From assembly GCA_017961625.1 (NCBI GenBank), contig JAGCWY010000073.1, positions 15,758 to 79,757 of the forward strand: a stretch of 64,000 nucleotides of DNA. Reading direction: 5' to 3'. The notes under the pieces were generated by a model. The model was not told the origin of the DNA. It did not search any database and worked only from the letters and a program-made list of their open reading frames with translations. The DNA comes from Ruminococcus sp. GTDB lineage: Bacteria > Bacillota > Clostridia > Oscillospirales > Ruminococcaceae. This document shows, one piece after another, positions 16,656-25,536 of this stretch (its first letter is position 1; each line of letters opens with the position of its first letter). The translations under genes were made by a program, and so were the position numbers.

Positions 16656-17324
16656 ATGAGACTTCTCGTTGTTGAGGACGAGATGCAGCTTGCGGACGCA
16701 CTGTCCGAGATACTGAAAAGAAATATGTACAACGTGGATACAGTATATGATGGAGTTGACGGCCTTGACAATGCGCTCACAGGCGTTTACGACTGTATCA
16801 TACTTGATATCATGCTTCCAGGCATGAATGGTATTGAGGTCCTAAGAAAACTGAGGCAGGAAAGAATACATACGCCGGTGCTGCTGCTTACGGCAAAGAG
16901 CGAGATTGAGGATAAGATAAACGGTCTGGACTGCGGCGCTGACGATTATATTACCAAGCCTTTTATTACGGGCGAGCTCCTTGCAAGAGTACGCGCTCTT
17001 ACCAGAAGAAAGGGTGAGCTTGTTGATGAGGCGAGACTGGATTATAACGGACTTGAGCTCAACAAAAATACCTGTTCCGTGATATGGCGAGGGAACGACG
17101 TAAAGCTGTCGCTTAAGGAGTACCAGATTATGGAGCTTCTGATATCAAATCCGCGTCAAATCCTTCCAAAGGAAAGAATAATAGAAAAAATATGGGGCTA
17201 CGAGAGCGATGTCGAATACAACAATATCGAAGTATACATATCATTCCTCAGGAAAAAGCTTTCAGTGATATCAGCTCCCGTACAGATAAAAACAGCGCGA
17301 GGCATAGGTTATTCGCTTGAATAG
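16656..17324 (+). CDS. OmpR/PhoB-family response regulator
   Basis: 222 aa from the ATG at 16656; the longer in-frame start at 16578 lacks a ribosome site and the AAGGGGG site fits 16656. The receiver domain (1-115) has the acidic pair VVEDE, phosphoacceptor Asp in IILDIMLPG (about 51), Thr in LLLTAK and Lys in ITKPF. The C-terminal winged helix (about 130-220) carries LSLKEYQIMELLI and VEVYISFLRKKL-like recognition and wing motifs. It is cotranscribed with the histidine kinase 22 bp downstream. Target genes unknown. Confidence 0.95.
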   Translation: MRLLVVEDEMQLADALSEILKRNMYNVDTVYDGVDGLDNALTGVYDCIILDIMLPGMNGIEVLRKLRQERIHTPVLLLTAKSEIEDKINGLDCGADDYITKPFITGELLARVRALTRRKGELVDEARLDYNGLELNKNTCSVIWRGNDVKLSLKEYQIMELLISNPRQILPKERIIEKIWGYESDVEYNNIEVYISFLRKKLSVISAPVQIKTARGIGYSLE

Positions 17325-17346
17325 AATTGAAAAGGAGGAATGAAAG

Positions 17347-19620
17347 ATGCTCAAAAAGCAGCATGACCGTATGGTCAGAAAAGCGCAGATAAAGATATTC
17401 ATTATGATCATCAGCATCCTTCTTGCAGTTTTCCTTGCAGTTATAATCGGTATAAACGTAATGACAAAAGCGGTGATGAGAGGACAGTCAAAGGAAGTTC
17501 TTCAGCAAATCGCCGCAGATCTTGAGTATAACGATCAGGAATCTTTCTTCTACTTCCCGAGGGAGGAGAACCGCAAGGACGATAAGGGAAGCGTACCGCT
17601 CTCAAAGCCTTCAAAGCCATCCGATGCTGCTACCACGGTTACTCCGGATACGACTTCGGGAGGTACGCAGGATACGAATGCGACTGATGTACCTGAGAAT
17701 ACCGACCCTCAGACAGATGATAACGGCAGTGAGCCGGATATACCTCCGGAATCAGCTCCTGATACTCAGCCAGCTGAGACCGATACCACACTTCCGTGGT
17801 CGATATTCCCCACAATGCCCGAGGACGCTACGTTCCCAGATATGTCACAGGGCGGCTGGGGCGGCCAGGACTGGGGAAATAACGGATGGAACTGGGGCTC
17901 TGGCGACGGACAGCAGTGGAACGGCACCTGGGGCGATAACGGATGGAACTGGGGTTCTGGCGACGGACAGCAGTGGAGCAGCTGGGGAGGTCAGCAGGGC
18001 TCTAGCAGCAGTGGAAGTCAAGGCGGCAGCTGGGGAGGTCAGCAGGGCTCTGGCAGCAGTGGAAGTCAAGGCGGCAGCTGGGGAGGTCAGCAGGGCTCTA
18101 GCAGCAGTGGAAGTCAAGGCGGCAGCTGGAATCAGAACGGAGGTGACCAAAACTGGAACGGCTGGTACTGGGACGGCAAGCAGTGGAAAAACCAGGACGG
18201 CAGTACATGGGATGGCAAGGGAGTTCCTCCGTGGTTTGAGGTTGAAACCACAGCTGATGGAAAGAATTCTGACTGGTGGAGCGGCTCAAATCCGTATAAT
18301 ATATGGTCAACTGATAATCCTATGAATCCCATGAACCCCAATAATCCGTATAACCAGTGGAGCAAGAAAGTAAAGGAAGGCGAGAGTGACGGAAGCCAGT
18401 CCGATGAGATTTCGCAGGAGTTCCAGAAGTACGGCGGAGCTACGGATACCGGAAACGAAGATAGTACTGCTGGAGAGCCGGTCCTTGAACAGACAGCAAA
18501 CAGCGGCAGTTATGAGATGGTACAGCTTGCAGGAGGCACTTCCACAGCTCCCGTTTCAGGAAGTAGGAGCGCACAGGGTCAGAGCAGTGTCAAAAACGTG
18601 ACGAATGCGGAGAATATACCGAAGAGCATCGGTTCTATAAATTACTTTGCGATAATGGCAGATACCAACGGAAAGTATCTTAATAAGATGTATAACGACG
18701 ATCTCTCCACTGAGAAGGCTCAGAAGTACATAAGCGCTATACTCAATGCAAACTATGATACCGGTATGATAAATTCATATCAGTTCTATAAGACGAGCAA
18801 GCCTAATGGTACTATAATGATATTCTCTGATAAGAGTTATGAGATAAGCGTTCTTGAGCAGCTTAAGCGAACAACTATCATTATAGGATTTATAGCTCTT
18901 ATAGTACTTTCGGTTCTGTCGTATTTCCTCAGTAAAAAGACCATACAGCCTGTACAAGAGGCTTTCGACAAGCAGAAGCAGTTCGTATCGGACGCAAGTC
19001 ATGAGCTTAAAACTCCTCTTACAGTAATATCCACCAACGCGGACGTACTTGAAGGAGAGATAGGAAAAAACAAGTGGCTTGACTACATCAAGTCCCAGAC
19101 TGATCGTATGAGCGTTCTTGTAAACGATCTGCTTAACCTTACAAGACTTGAAAACAGCAATAACGAGCTAGAACGCAGGTACTTCAACCTCAGCAAGGCT
19201 ATAACAAATACAGCCCTGCCATTTGAGTGTCAGGCTTTCGAGAGCAACAAGAAATTTGAGGTTAATATTGAAGACAATATCATGCTCAATGGCAGTGAAA
19301 AGCATATCAAGCAAATGGCTGCCATATTCATCGACAATGCTTTGAAGTATTCCAACGATGGCGGTACAATACAGGTAACGCTTAAGCGTTCCGGTGAAAG
19401 GAAACTGTTCTCGGTATACAACACTGGTCAAGGAATCAAAGAGACCGATACCGAAAAGATATTCGAGCGCTTTTATCGCAGCGACGAGTCGAGAAACCGT
19501 GCAACAGGCGGCTACGGACTTGGTCTTGCTATTGCAAAATCCGTAGCGGACAAGCACAAGTTCAAGATACACGTTCTCAATCAGCCTGGCAAGGGAGTAT
19601 GTTTCATAGTAACCATGTGA
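17347..19620 (+). CDS. Sensor histidine kinase with Trp/Gly/Ser/Gln-rich repeat sensor region
   Basis: 757 aa. Membrane spans near residues 17-39 and 508-530 enclose an extracellular region of about 470 residues. Its first part is Pro/Thr/Asp-rich; about residues 165-275 are low-complexity with NGWNWGSGDGQQW repeated twice and WGGQQGSSSSGSQGGS three times. A foldable domain precedes TM2 (IGSINYFAIMADTNGKYLNK). The cytoplasmic kinase has H-box SHELKTPL (His552), N-box FIDNALKYSNDGG, G1 NTGQGI and G2 GGYGLGLAIA. A HAMP domain is not evident. The pairing with the OmpR-type regulator is clear; the ligand is unknown, though the tail suggests a cell-wall or polysaccharide surface. Confidence 0.93.
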   Translation: MLKKQHDRMVRKAQIKIFIMIISILLAVFLAVIIGINVMTKAVMRGQSKEVLQQIAADLEYNDQESFFYFPREENRKDDKGSVPLSKPSKPSDAATTVTPDTTSGGTQDTNATDVPENTDPQTDDNGSEPDIPPESAPDTQPAETDTTLPWSIFPTMPEDATFPDMSQGGWGGQDWGNNGWNWGSGDGQQWNGTWGDNGWNWGSGDGQQWSSWGGQQGSSSSGSQGGSWGGQQGSGSSGSQGGSWGGQQGSSSSGSQGGSWNQNGGDQNWNGWYWDGKQWKNQDGSTWDGKGVPPWFEVETTADGKNSDWWSGSNPYNIWSTDNPMNPMNPNNPYNQWSKKVKEGESDGSQSDEISQEFQKYGGATDTGNEDSTAGEPVLEQTANSGSYEMVQLAGGTSTAPVSGSRSAQGQSSVKNVTNAENIPKSIGSINYFAIMADTNGKYLNKMYNDDLSTEKAQKYISAILNANYDTGMINSYQFYKTSKPNGTIMIFSDKSYEISVLEQLKRTTIIIGFIALIVLSVLSYFLSKKTIQPVQEAFDKQKQFVSDASHELKTPLTVISTNADVLEGEIGKNKWLDYIKSQTDRMSVLVNDLLNLTRLENSNNELERRYFNLSKAITNTALPFECQAFESNKKFEVNIEDNIMLNGSEKHIKQMAAIFIDNALKYSNDGGTIQVTLKRSGERKLFSVYNTGQGIKETDTEKIFERFYRSDESRNRATGGYGLGLAIAKSVADKHKFKIHVLNQPGKGVCFIVTM
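17881..18126 (+). repeat. In-frame tandem repeats of the kinase sensor region
   Basis: Two units of 57 bp (starting 17881 and 17938) followed by three nearly identical 48-bp units (17983, 18031, 18079). All keep the reading frame. The near identity points to recent expansion and likely length variation among strains. Confidence 0.85.
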
Positions 19621-19642
19621 CATACATTATTATAATAATTGC

Positions 19643-19676
19643 AGCGCCTCCGATAACATTGCCGGAGGCGCTTTTA
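19643..19676 (+). terminator. Terminator of the two-component operon
   Basis: AGCGCCTCCG / CGGAGGCGCT perfect 10-bp stem, followed by TTTTAT. Confidence 0.9.
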
Positions 19677-19687
19677 TATGCCGGAAG

Positions 19688-19762
19688 TTGACAGAGTATG
19701 CAATGTGTATTATAATTATTAATGTATACTCAACAACCGTCGTCAGGCGGTTATTGTCATGG
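19688..19762 (+). promoter_or_regulatory. Consensus promoter plus leader motif before the GH-like gene
   Basis: TTGACA (19688-19693), 17-bp spacer, TATAAT (19711-19716). The bases from the -10 box onward (TATAAT to AACCG, 29 nt) match the promoter-leader at 29114 in 26 of 29 positions. A small hairpin AACCGTC / GGCGGTT follows at 19734-19751. Confidence 0.75.
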
Positions 19763-19814
19763 ATCTTATTTGGAAAAACATTGATTATTATAATAACTGA
19801 AAGGAAACAACGAT

Positions 19815-21272
19815 ATGAAAAAAGTGCTGGAGCTGACTATGGGCAGAGCTTTATGCGCTGTTGATCTCGGCGACGGCAGCGAAAGGGGAGAGTATGTTCC
19901 TCAGGACTATATCCTCAGCAAACTCGGTAGACCTCACCGCAGCGTAAGCCTCATGTACTGCTATTACCCGCTTGATAAGGAGTTTCCAGGACGTATTTCG
20001 GAGGTATACAAGGACAGGGAAGTGAAGTTTCAGTGGGACTACCCTTATGATGATTACTTTCCATACCTCGGTGGAATAGGCGGCAGCACCGACGGGGAAC
20101 CGTTTACGTTTATGCGCGATATACGCAGGCACGGTCAGGACGTTACTCTGACACTAACTATAGACCCCTTTGTTACAGACGAGCACCTTGCCGCTATAGG
20201 CGAGGATCTGAAAAGCTTCGGCAGACTTTTCCTGAGAATAAACCACGAGGCTACGGGAGACTGGTTTGAGTTCTGTAAGAGAGCGAATCATCAGCAGGTA
20301 GCGGATTTCTACTGCCGTGCCGTGAGGATAATCAAGGAACACGCTCCCAATGTGCAGACGGTGCTCTGCATCGGTGGAGTAGAGGATATCGGCTCCGAGG
20401 AAATTGTAATGGAGAATGAGTTCACACAGGCTGTCCGCGATACGGATATATGGTCTGTGGACAAGTATCTTGCTCTCCACTGGGGCTGGCCCTGCGATAT
20501 CGCAGAGAGTGGTGGCACTACCCATTGCAGGTATTCCGTCCGGGAGGTGTTCGAGCTTACGAAAAGGAGCTATGAGCGCTTCATGCATCTCTGCGGCGGC
20601 ACTTCAAAGCCTATGATAATGTCGGAAATGAACGCTGACGGAGATGTTACAGGTCCTTATGAACAGGCTGAAATGGTAAGGCTGTTCTGCGATATCATAG
20701 ATGAGGAAAATGCGGACTGGTTCACGGGATTTACATTTTATCAGTTCCGCGACCGCGGCAGGCTTGGACTCGAACGCGAGGACCCAAACAATGCAGATGT
20801 GGGTATCGAACAGCCAGTCATGAAGACCTACAGGGAGATAATAAAAAGGGAAAGGTTCCTGCCTTTAATGACTGTCGGCGGCGAAATGGAGCTCCCGGTG
20901 AAGCTGCGCTGGGGAAGCTCGGAGGATGCCGAGGGTATAGCTGTGCCTCTCAGATTTGAAGCTGCTCCCGTGTTCTGCGAACTTTTTTTCAGAGATGATT
21001 CAAACCTTATGCTGGAGTTGAACGGGCGCTGGTTCTATAAAGCTCCTGACACAAAATATATCGACCTTATGCCAGCATTCTACGAAAAACCTATTAACGG
21101 TGGCTGCGATATGATGCTGAAAATATTTGCTCCGCCTGCAAGCGGAGAGAATGACCTGTCATTAGAGGACGGTATGTTTAATTATTATTATGTACTTGAA
21201 AGGCTGCCGGAGATACGCATAAGAACTGCTCCCACAGAGCCTGATAAAGATATTACGGAAGGAAATACATGA
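19815..21272 (+). CDS. Cytoplasmic glycoside-hydrolase-like protein (clan GH-A-like barrel)
   Basis: 485 aa, no signal peptide. The first 355 residues read like a TIM barrel: FLRINHEATGDWFEF (about 139-153) has the HE...WF pattern of the acid/base glutamate in GH26/GH39-type enzymes, and KPMIMSEMNADGD (about 265-277) offers the second glutamate. Further barrel strands are VSLMYCYYP and FTGFTFYQFRDRG. The last 130 residues look like a beta-sandwich. Family assignment is uncertain, with distant GH26 relationship my best guess; substrate unknown. It overlaps or nearly touches ispD (1-bp gap), which suggests an operon. No dockerin, so it acts inside the cell. Confidence 0.6.
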   Translation: MKKVLELTMGRALCAVDLGDGSERGEYVPQDYILSKLGRPHRSVSLMYCYYPLDKEFPGRISEVYKDREVKFQWDYPYDDYFPYLGGIGGSTDGEPFTFMRDIRRHGQDVTLTLTIDPFVTDEHLAAIGEDLKSFGRLFLRINHEATGDWFEFCKRANHQQVADFYCRAVRIIKEHAPNVQTVLCIGGVEDIGSEEIVMENEFTQAVRDTDIWSVDKYLALHWGWPCDIAESGGTTHCRYSVREVFELTKRSYERFMHLCGGTSKPMIMSEMNADGDVTGPYEQAEMVRLFCDIIDEENADWFTGFTFYQFRDRGRLGLEREDPNNADVGIEQPVMKTYREIIKRERFLPLMTVGGEMELPVKLRWGSSEDAEGIAVPLRFEAAPVFCELFFRDDSNLMLELNGRWFYKAPDTKYIDLMPAFYEKPINGGCDMMLKIFAPPASGENDLSLEDGMFNYYYVLERLPEIRIRTAPTEPDKDITEGNT

Positions 21273-21273
21273 T

Positions 21274-21951
21274 ATGAAAACATCAGTTGTTATAGTATGT
21301 GCAGGGAACTCGACGAGAATGGGCGGTGTGAACAAGATACTGCTTCCCCTCGGAGAAAGAAAGGTCATAGGCGTTACCATGCAGGCTTTTCAGAGCTGTG
21401 AGAGTGTAAGCGAGATTGTGATAGTTGCCCGTGAGGATGATATACCTGCTATACAGGAGGAAGCAAAGGCAGCAGGCATAACCAAGCTTGCAGTCTGTAC
21501 GACCGGCGGCGCTACTCGTCAGGCGAGCGTTATCAACGGCATAAAGAAGATATCCAAGGATACGGAGCTTGTTGCCGTACATGACGGTGCCCGTCCTCTT
21601 GTAAAGCCGGAGCATATCGAAAAAGTCATAAGGGACGCATCCGTATTCGGCGGCGCTACTCTTGGAGTTCCTGTAAAGGATACTATCAAAGCGGTTGACG
21701 GCGGACTGATAGTGGATACTCCGCCGAGAAGCTCCCTTTATATAACACAGACTCCGCAGATATTCAAGCGCAGCCTTTACTTTGAGGGAATAGATTTTGC
21801 ACTTGAGCATGATCTGGATTTCACCGACGACTGCCAGTTGGTGGAAGCCATCGGCGGAAAGGTGGCAATGACTGTCGGAGACTATACCAACATAAAAATA
21901 ACTACTCCCGAGGATATCGCAATTGCGGAGGTGCTGCTCGGACAGCGTTGA
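21274..21951 (+). CDS. ispD: 2-C-methyl-D-erythritol 4-phosphate cytidylyltransferase
   Basis: 225 aa. Third step of the MEP isoprenoid pathway: transfers CMP to MEP. The N-terminal nucleotide loop VVIVCAGNSTRMG is slightly unusual (most have AAG instead of CAG). Other motifs: VAVHDGARPLVKPE, LGVPVKDTIK and TQTPQIFK, all characteristic of IspD, then FTDDCQLVEAIGGKV. It lies 1 bp after the GH-like gene, so it depends on that gene's promoter. A bidirectional terminator separates it from metG. Confidence 0.94.
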   Translation: MKTSVVIVCAGNSTRMGGVNKILLPLGERKVIGVTMQAFQSCESVSEIVIVAREDDIPAIQEEAKAAGITKLAVCTTGGATRQASVINGIKKISKDTELVAVHDGARPLVKPEHIEKVIRDASVFGGATLGVPVKDTIKAVDGGLIVDTPPRSSLYITQTPQIFKRSLYFEGIDFALEHDLDFTDDCQLVEAIGGKVAMTVGDYTNIKITTPEDIAIAEVLLGQR

Positions 21952-22040
21952 CAGCATATAAAGGGGGGATCGGTTCAGGGCGATTACGCAAACGTTTGCC
22001 TGACTTCAGCCTTTGATAGAATTATGTTTCTATAATAATA

Positions 22041-22086
22041 AAGTCTCGTAAACAGCCTGTTGTGCTGATTACGAGACTTTTTATTT
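22041..22086. terminator. Bidirectional terminator between ispD and metG
   Basis: Perfect 11-bp stem AAGTCTCGTAA / TTACGAGACTT with T-rich flanks on both strands; it ends at the metG stop codon. Confidence 0.85.
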
Positions 22087-24072
22087 TTATCTTACCTTTG
22101 AGCCTACGGGGATGCTGTCATCTACGAATATCACCTTTACTCCGTCGGGAGTATCTGCTGCGCATATCATGCCGTTGCTGTCAACGCCTCTGAGTTTTAC
22201 AGGCTTGAGGTTTGCGATGAGCTGGAGCTTCTTTCCAATAAGATCCTCAGGCTCGTAGTACTGGGCGATACCTGATACTACCTGACGTCCGCCCATACCG
22301 TCGTCAAGCTGCAGGCAAAGGAGTTTGTCCGACTTCTTTACCTTTTCGCAGGCAACTACCTTTGCAACTCGTATTTCTACCTTTGCAAAGTCGTCTATGG
22401 TTATCTCCGGAGCGAGCTGTATTTCCTCCTTGGGGGCCTCACCCTTTTCCTCTGCAGAGAGCTTTGCCTTTGCAGCCTCCATATTCTTTGTGAGTATTGC
22501 GTTGAGTTCTTCTATTTCCTTGTCAACGTCTATTCTTGGGAAGAGTATCTCACCCTTGTGAACGGTAACATTCTCGGGAAGCACACCGAATTTGCTGAGC
22601 TTTTCGTACTCCACATCAGCTGCTGACGCACCTATCTGCTCCCATACCTTTGGCATTGTAGTGGGCATGAAGGGCGCAAGGAGGGCAGAGGTTATTCGGA
22701 TGGCTTCAAGGAGATTATAGAGCACAGCCGCAAGACGGGCTTTCTTCGTATCGTCCTTGCCAAGCTTCCACGGCTCTGTTTCATCGATGTACTTGTTTGC
22801 GCGGTCAACGACTTTTGAAATTTCTTCGAGAGCCTGTTTCAGCTTTGTTTCGTCGATGCATTTGTCCACCTCACCACAGAGTGAAGTAACTGTAGCTTTG
22901 AACTCGTCGTCGAGAGCATCACCTTCGCGTCCTGCTGGGAGAGTTCCGCCAAAATATTTGTCAGCCATTGCAACGGTACGGGAAACAAGGTTTCCGAAGC
23001 CGTTTGCCAGGTCAGAGTTTATGCGGTTAATCATGATTTCGTTTGAGAAGAGGCTGTCTGCATCGAGAGCTATTTCACGCAGGATATGGTATCTTATGAA
23101 ATCACAGCCATAGCGTTCGCCAAGTACGAAGGGGTCAACTACGTTTCCGAGAGATTTCGACATCTTGACGCTCTCACCACCCTTGCTCTGCATGGTGATG
23201 TAGCCGTGTACCGCAAGGTGCTTTGGGAGTGGCAGGTCGAGAGCCATGAGCATTGCAGGCCATATAATTGCGTGGAAGCGCATAATGTCCTTTGCTACCA
23301 TGTGAACGTCAGCAGGCCAGTATTTTTCAAAGTCGCTGTGTGCGGAGTTCTCGTAGCCGAGAGCTGTGATATAGTTCGAGAGTGCGTCTATCCATACGTA
23401 AACAACGTGTTTTTCATCGAAGGATACGGGAACTCCCCATGTGAACGAACTTCTTGATACGCAGAGTTCCTCAAGACCGGGCTTGAGGAAGTTGTTAACC
23501 AACTCAACTGCTCTTGTCTTTGGACGGAGGTAGTCTGTCTCCATAAGAAGCTTTTCGATACGCTCTGCGAAAGGAGACATCTTGAAAAAGTAGGCCTCCT
23601 CCTTTACAAACTTTACGGGGCTGTGACATTCGGGACAGCATCCGTTCTCGTCGAGCTGGGAGTCTGTCCAAAAGCTCTCGCAGGGAGTGCAGTACTTGCC
23701 CGAGTATTCGCCCTTGTAGATGTAGCCTCTGTCGTAGAGCTCCTTGAATACATTCTGTACCGCTTCTACGTGGTAGTCATCTGTGGTCCGGATATATCTG
23801 TCGTAGGAAATGTTCATGTATTTACAGAGGTTCTTGAATTTGCTGACGATAACGTCAACGTACTCCTTGGGAGTAACGCCCTGCTCGGCAGCCTTCTGCT
23901 CTATTTTAAGGCCGTGTTCATCCGTGCCTGTAAGGAACATTACGTCATGACCCTGCATTCGCTTATAACGGGCAATGGTATCACAGGCAACTGTGGTATA
24001 GCAGTGACCTATATGGGGCTCGCCCGAAGGATAATAAATAGGCGTGGTGATGTAAAAGGGTTTCTTTGACAT
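22087..24072 (-). CDS. metG: Methionyl-tRNA synthetase with C-terminal tRNA-binding domain
   Basis: 661 aa. Charges tRNA-Met. Class I motifs: HIGH-like PHIGHCYTT (about 19-27) and KMSKSLGN (about 304-311). A zinc-binding knuckle is present: CTPCESFW and CCPECHSP. The anticodon-binding helical domain follows (to about 535), then a Trbp111-like domain (IDDFAKVEIRVAKVVACEKV to the end) used for dimerisation and tRNA binding. Length is typical for Firmicutes. SD GGAG lies 8 nt before the ATG. The upstream region shows a plain promoter and no T-box. Confidence 0.98.
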   Translation of the reverse strand: MSKKPFYITTPIYYPSGEPHIGHCYTTVACDTIARYKRMQGHDVMFLTGTDEHGLKIEQKAAEQGVTPKEYVDVIVSKFKNLCKYMNISYDRYIRTTDDYHVEAVQNVFKELYDRGYIYKGEYSGKYCTPCESFWTDSQLDENGCCPECHSPVKFVKEEAYFFKMSPFAERIEKLLMETDYLRPKTRAVELVNNFLKPGLEELCVSRSSFTWGVPVSFDEKHVVYVWIDALSNYITALGYENSAHSDFEKYWPADVHMVAKDIMRFHAIIWPAMLMALDLPLPKHLAVHGYITMQSKGGESVKMSKSLGNVVDPFVLGERYGCDFIRYHILREIALDADSLFSNEIMINRINSDLANGFGNLVSRTVAMADKYFGGTLPAGREGDALDDEFKATVTSLCGEVDKCIDETKLKQALEEISKVVDRANKYIDETEPWKLGKDDTKKARLAAVLYNLLEAIRITSALLAPFMPTTMPKVWEQIGASAADVEYEKLSKFGVLPENVTVHKGEILFPRIDVDKEIEELNAILTKNMEAAKAKLSAEEKGEAPKEEIQLAPEITIDDFAKVEIRVAKVVACEKVKKSDKLLCLQLDDGMGGRQVVSGIAQYYEPEDLIGKKLQLIANLKPVKLRGVDSNGMICAADTPDGVKVIFVDDSIPVGSKVR

Positions 24073-24133
24073 AAGGATTGCTCCAATCTTAGTGTTTATT
24101 TCCCGTTTCCAAATGAAAGAAAGGACAAATTAT

Positions 24134-24162
24134 ATTATATCACATATGGTTTGAAAATGCAA
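24134..24162 (-). promoter_or_regulatory. Promoter of metG
   Basis: Minus strand TTGCAT (24157-24162), 17-bp spacer, extended -10 TGATATAAT (TATAAT at 24134-24139). Confidence 0.75.
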
Positions 24163-24222
24163 GGTTACGGAACGGCTACGCTCTGTTTGCATTTTTCGAT
24201 AAAAAAGAGTGCTAAAAAGTAA

Positions 24223-24251
24223 TAGACAACCGATGCAAGGCGTGATATAAT
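24223..24251 (+). promoter_or_regulatory. Promoter of the LRR-dockerin gene
   Basis: TAGACA (24223-24228), 17-bp spacer, TGATATAAT with TATAAT at 24246-24251; divergent from the metG promoter and about 35 bp before the ATG. Confidence 0.75.
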
Positions 24252-24283
24252 ATGTAAAAATACAGTGAAAAGGAGTAACCACA

Positions 24284-25423
24284 ATGAAACTATCAAGAGT
24301 ATACACGCTTCTGACCACAGCAAGCCTTACAGTATGCCTTGCACCAAAAGTATTTGAAGATATCCATGCAAACGCTATATTTTACGCATGGACAGAAGCC
24401 GAGTACAGTGACTACATCGACGAAATCCGCTATGACTTCTTTTCCGATCATGTTGTTGTCGGCTACTGCGAAAAAGGCGGCGACATCGTTATCCCTTCCG
24501 AGATAGAAGGACTTCCCGTTACGGAAATATTTGACGGAGCATTTTATTCAGAAAAGATCACTTCTATTGTTCTTCCCGACTCTGTCCATGAGATAAGCGA
24601 GCATATGTGTGCGAATTGTATCAACCTTAGATCAATAAAGCTTCCTGCAAATATCACGTCCATACCAGAATTTGCGTTTGAAGGATGTAGCTCTCTCGAA
24701 AAGATAGACATACCGTCAGGGGTAACACATATCGATAGATGCGCTTTCTTCGGCTGCACATCGCTTAAAGAAGTAAAACTTCCCGAAAAACTGGAAACTC
24801 TTAACGATAGCTGTTTTGCTGACTGTGGCCTTGAATCTATTGATTTCCCAAAGGGGGTAACCGAGATACCGCTCCGCAGCTTTACAGGCAACAGCTTCAA
24901 GGAGCTCACTATTCCCAAAAATATTAAAAAGATAGACGGCTGGGCTTTCTATGAGTGCTATAAACTGGAGAAACTTACAGTGCTCAATCCTCTATGCGAT
25001 ATTGAGTCCCGTCTTGATTTTGTCTTCGGCGGAGGACACATAGACGAGAACGGCAATCTTATAGAGGAAAGAGTTTCATGTACCTGCTACGGTTACAAGG
25101 GCTCTACCCTTGAAAAATCGGCAAATGAAAGCACAGCAAAAAACGCAGGTTTTACCTTTGTTGCTCTTGATGAAGAGATATCTCCCAAGCTTGGTGATCT
25201 TACGGGAGACGGTATCATTGACGCAGTTGACGCTTCAAATGTGCTTAGAGCTTATACTAAATTTTCAACAGGTGAAGCAAGCCCTACAGAACATGAGCTT
25301 GCAGTTTCCGATATAAACAAAGACGGATTCATTGATGCCGTTGACGCTTCTATGATTTTGAAATATTATACTTATATATCGACAGACGGAACAAAAGCAA
25401 TTGAAGAATACTTTGGGTTATAA
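24284..25423 (+). CDS. Secreted BspA-type leucine-rich-repeat protein with dockerin
   Basis: 379 aa. A signal peptide (about 1-30, ending in HANA) is followed by about 220 residues of LRR_5/BspA repeats, e.g. TSIVLPDSVHEISEHMCANC, IPEFAFEGCSSLEKIDIPSG and HIDRCAFFGCTSLKEVKLPE. The C-terminus is a type-I dockerin with two calcium loops: DLTGDGIIDAVDASNVLRAY and DINKDGFIDAVDASMILKYY. Dockerins attach proteins to cohesins of a cellulosome. The LRR part probably binds protein or surface ligands rather than cutting polysaccharide, an unusual cellulosome passenger. The next gene encodes a cohesin-like plus dockerin protein. Confidence 0.92.
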   Translation: MKLSRVYTLLTTASLTVCLAPKVFEDIHANAIFYAWTEAEYSDYIDEIRYDFFSDHVVVGYCEKGGDIVIPSEIEGLPVTEIFDGAFYSEKITSIVLPDSVHEISEHMCANCINLRSIKLPANITSIPEFAFEGCSSLEKIDIPSGVTHIDRCAFFGCTSLKEVKLPEKLETLNDSCFADCGLESIDFPKGVTEIPLRSFTGNSFKELTIPKNIKKIDGWAFYECYKLEKLTVLNPLCDIESRLDFVFGGGHIDENGNLIEERVSCTCYGYKGSTLEKSANESTAKNAGFTFVALDEEISPKLGDLTGDGIIDAVDASNVLRAYTKFSTGEASPTEHELAVSDINKDGFIDAVDASMILKYYTYISTDGTKAIEEYFGL

Positions 25424-25536
25424 ATGTTAATTTTTTGCACACGGAAATACGAAAAATTCACATACTGTCTATTGAAATAGTAAAATCGCAATGTTATAAT
25501 ATATATAGAAAAAATCATCCTGAGAGGAGAATTTCT

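Noticed and set aside
17845..18150. Minus-strand 101-aa repeat ORF within the histidine kinase
   Set aside because: Alanine/Thr-rich shadow created by the tandem repeats of the sense gene; no ribosome site.
24073..24133. T-box or SAM riboswitch before metG
   Set aside because: The leader is too short, and no T-box core or SAM-I motifs are visible between the promoter and the start.
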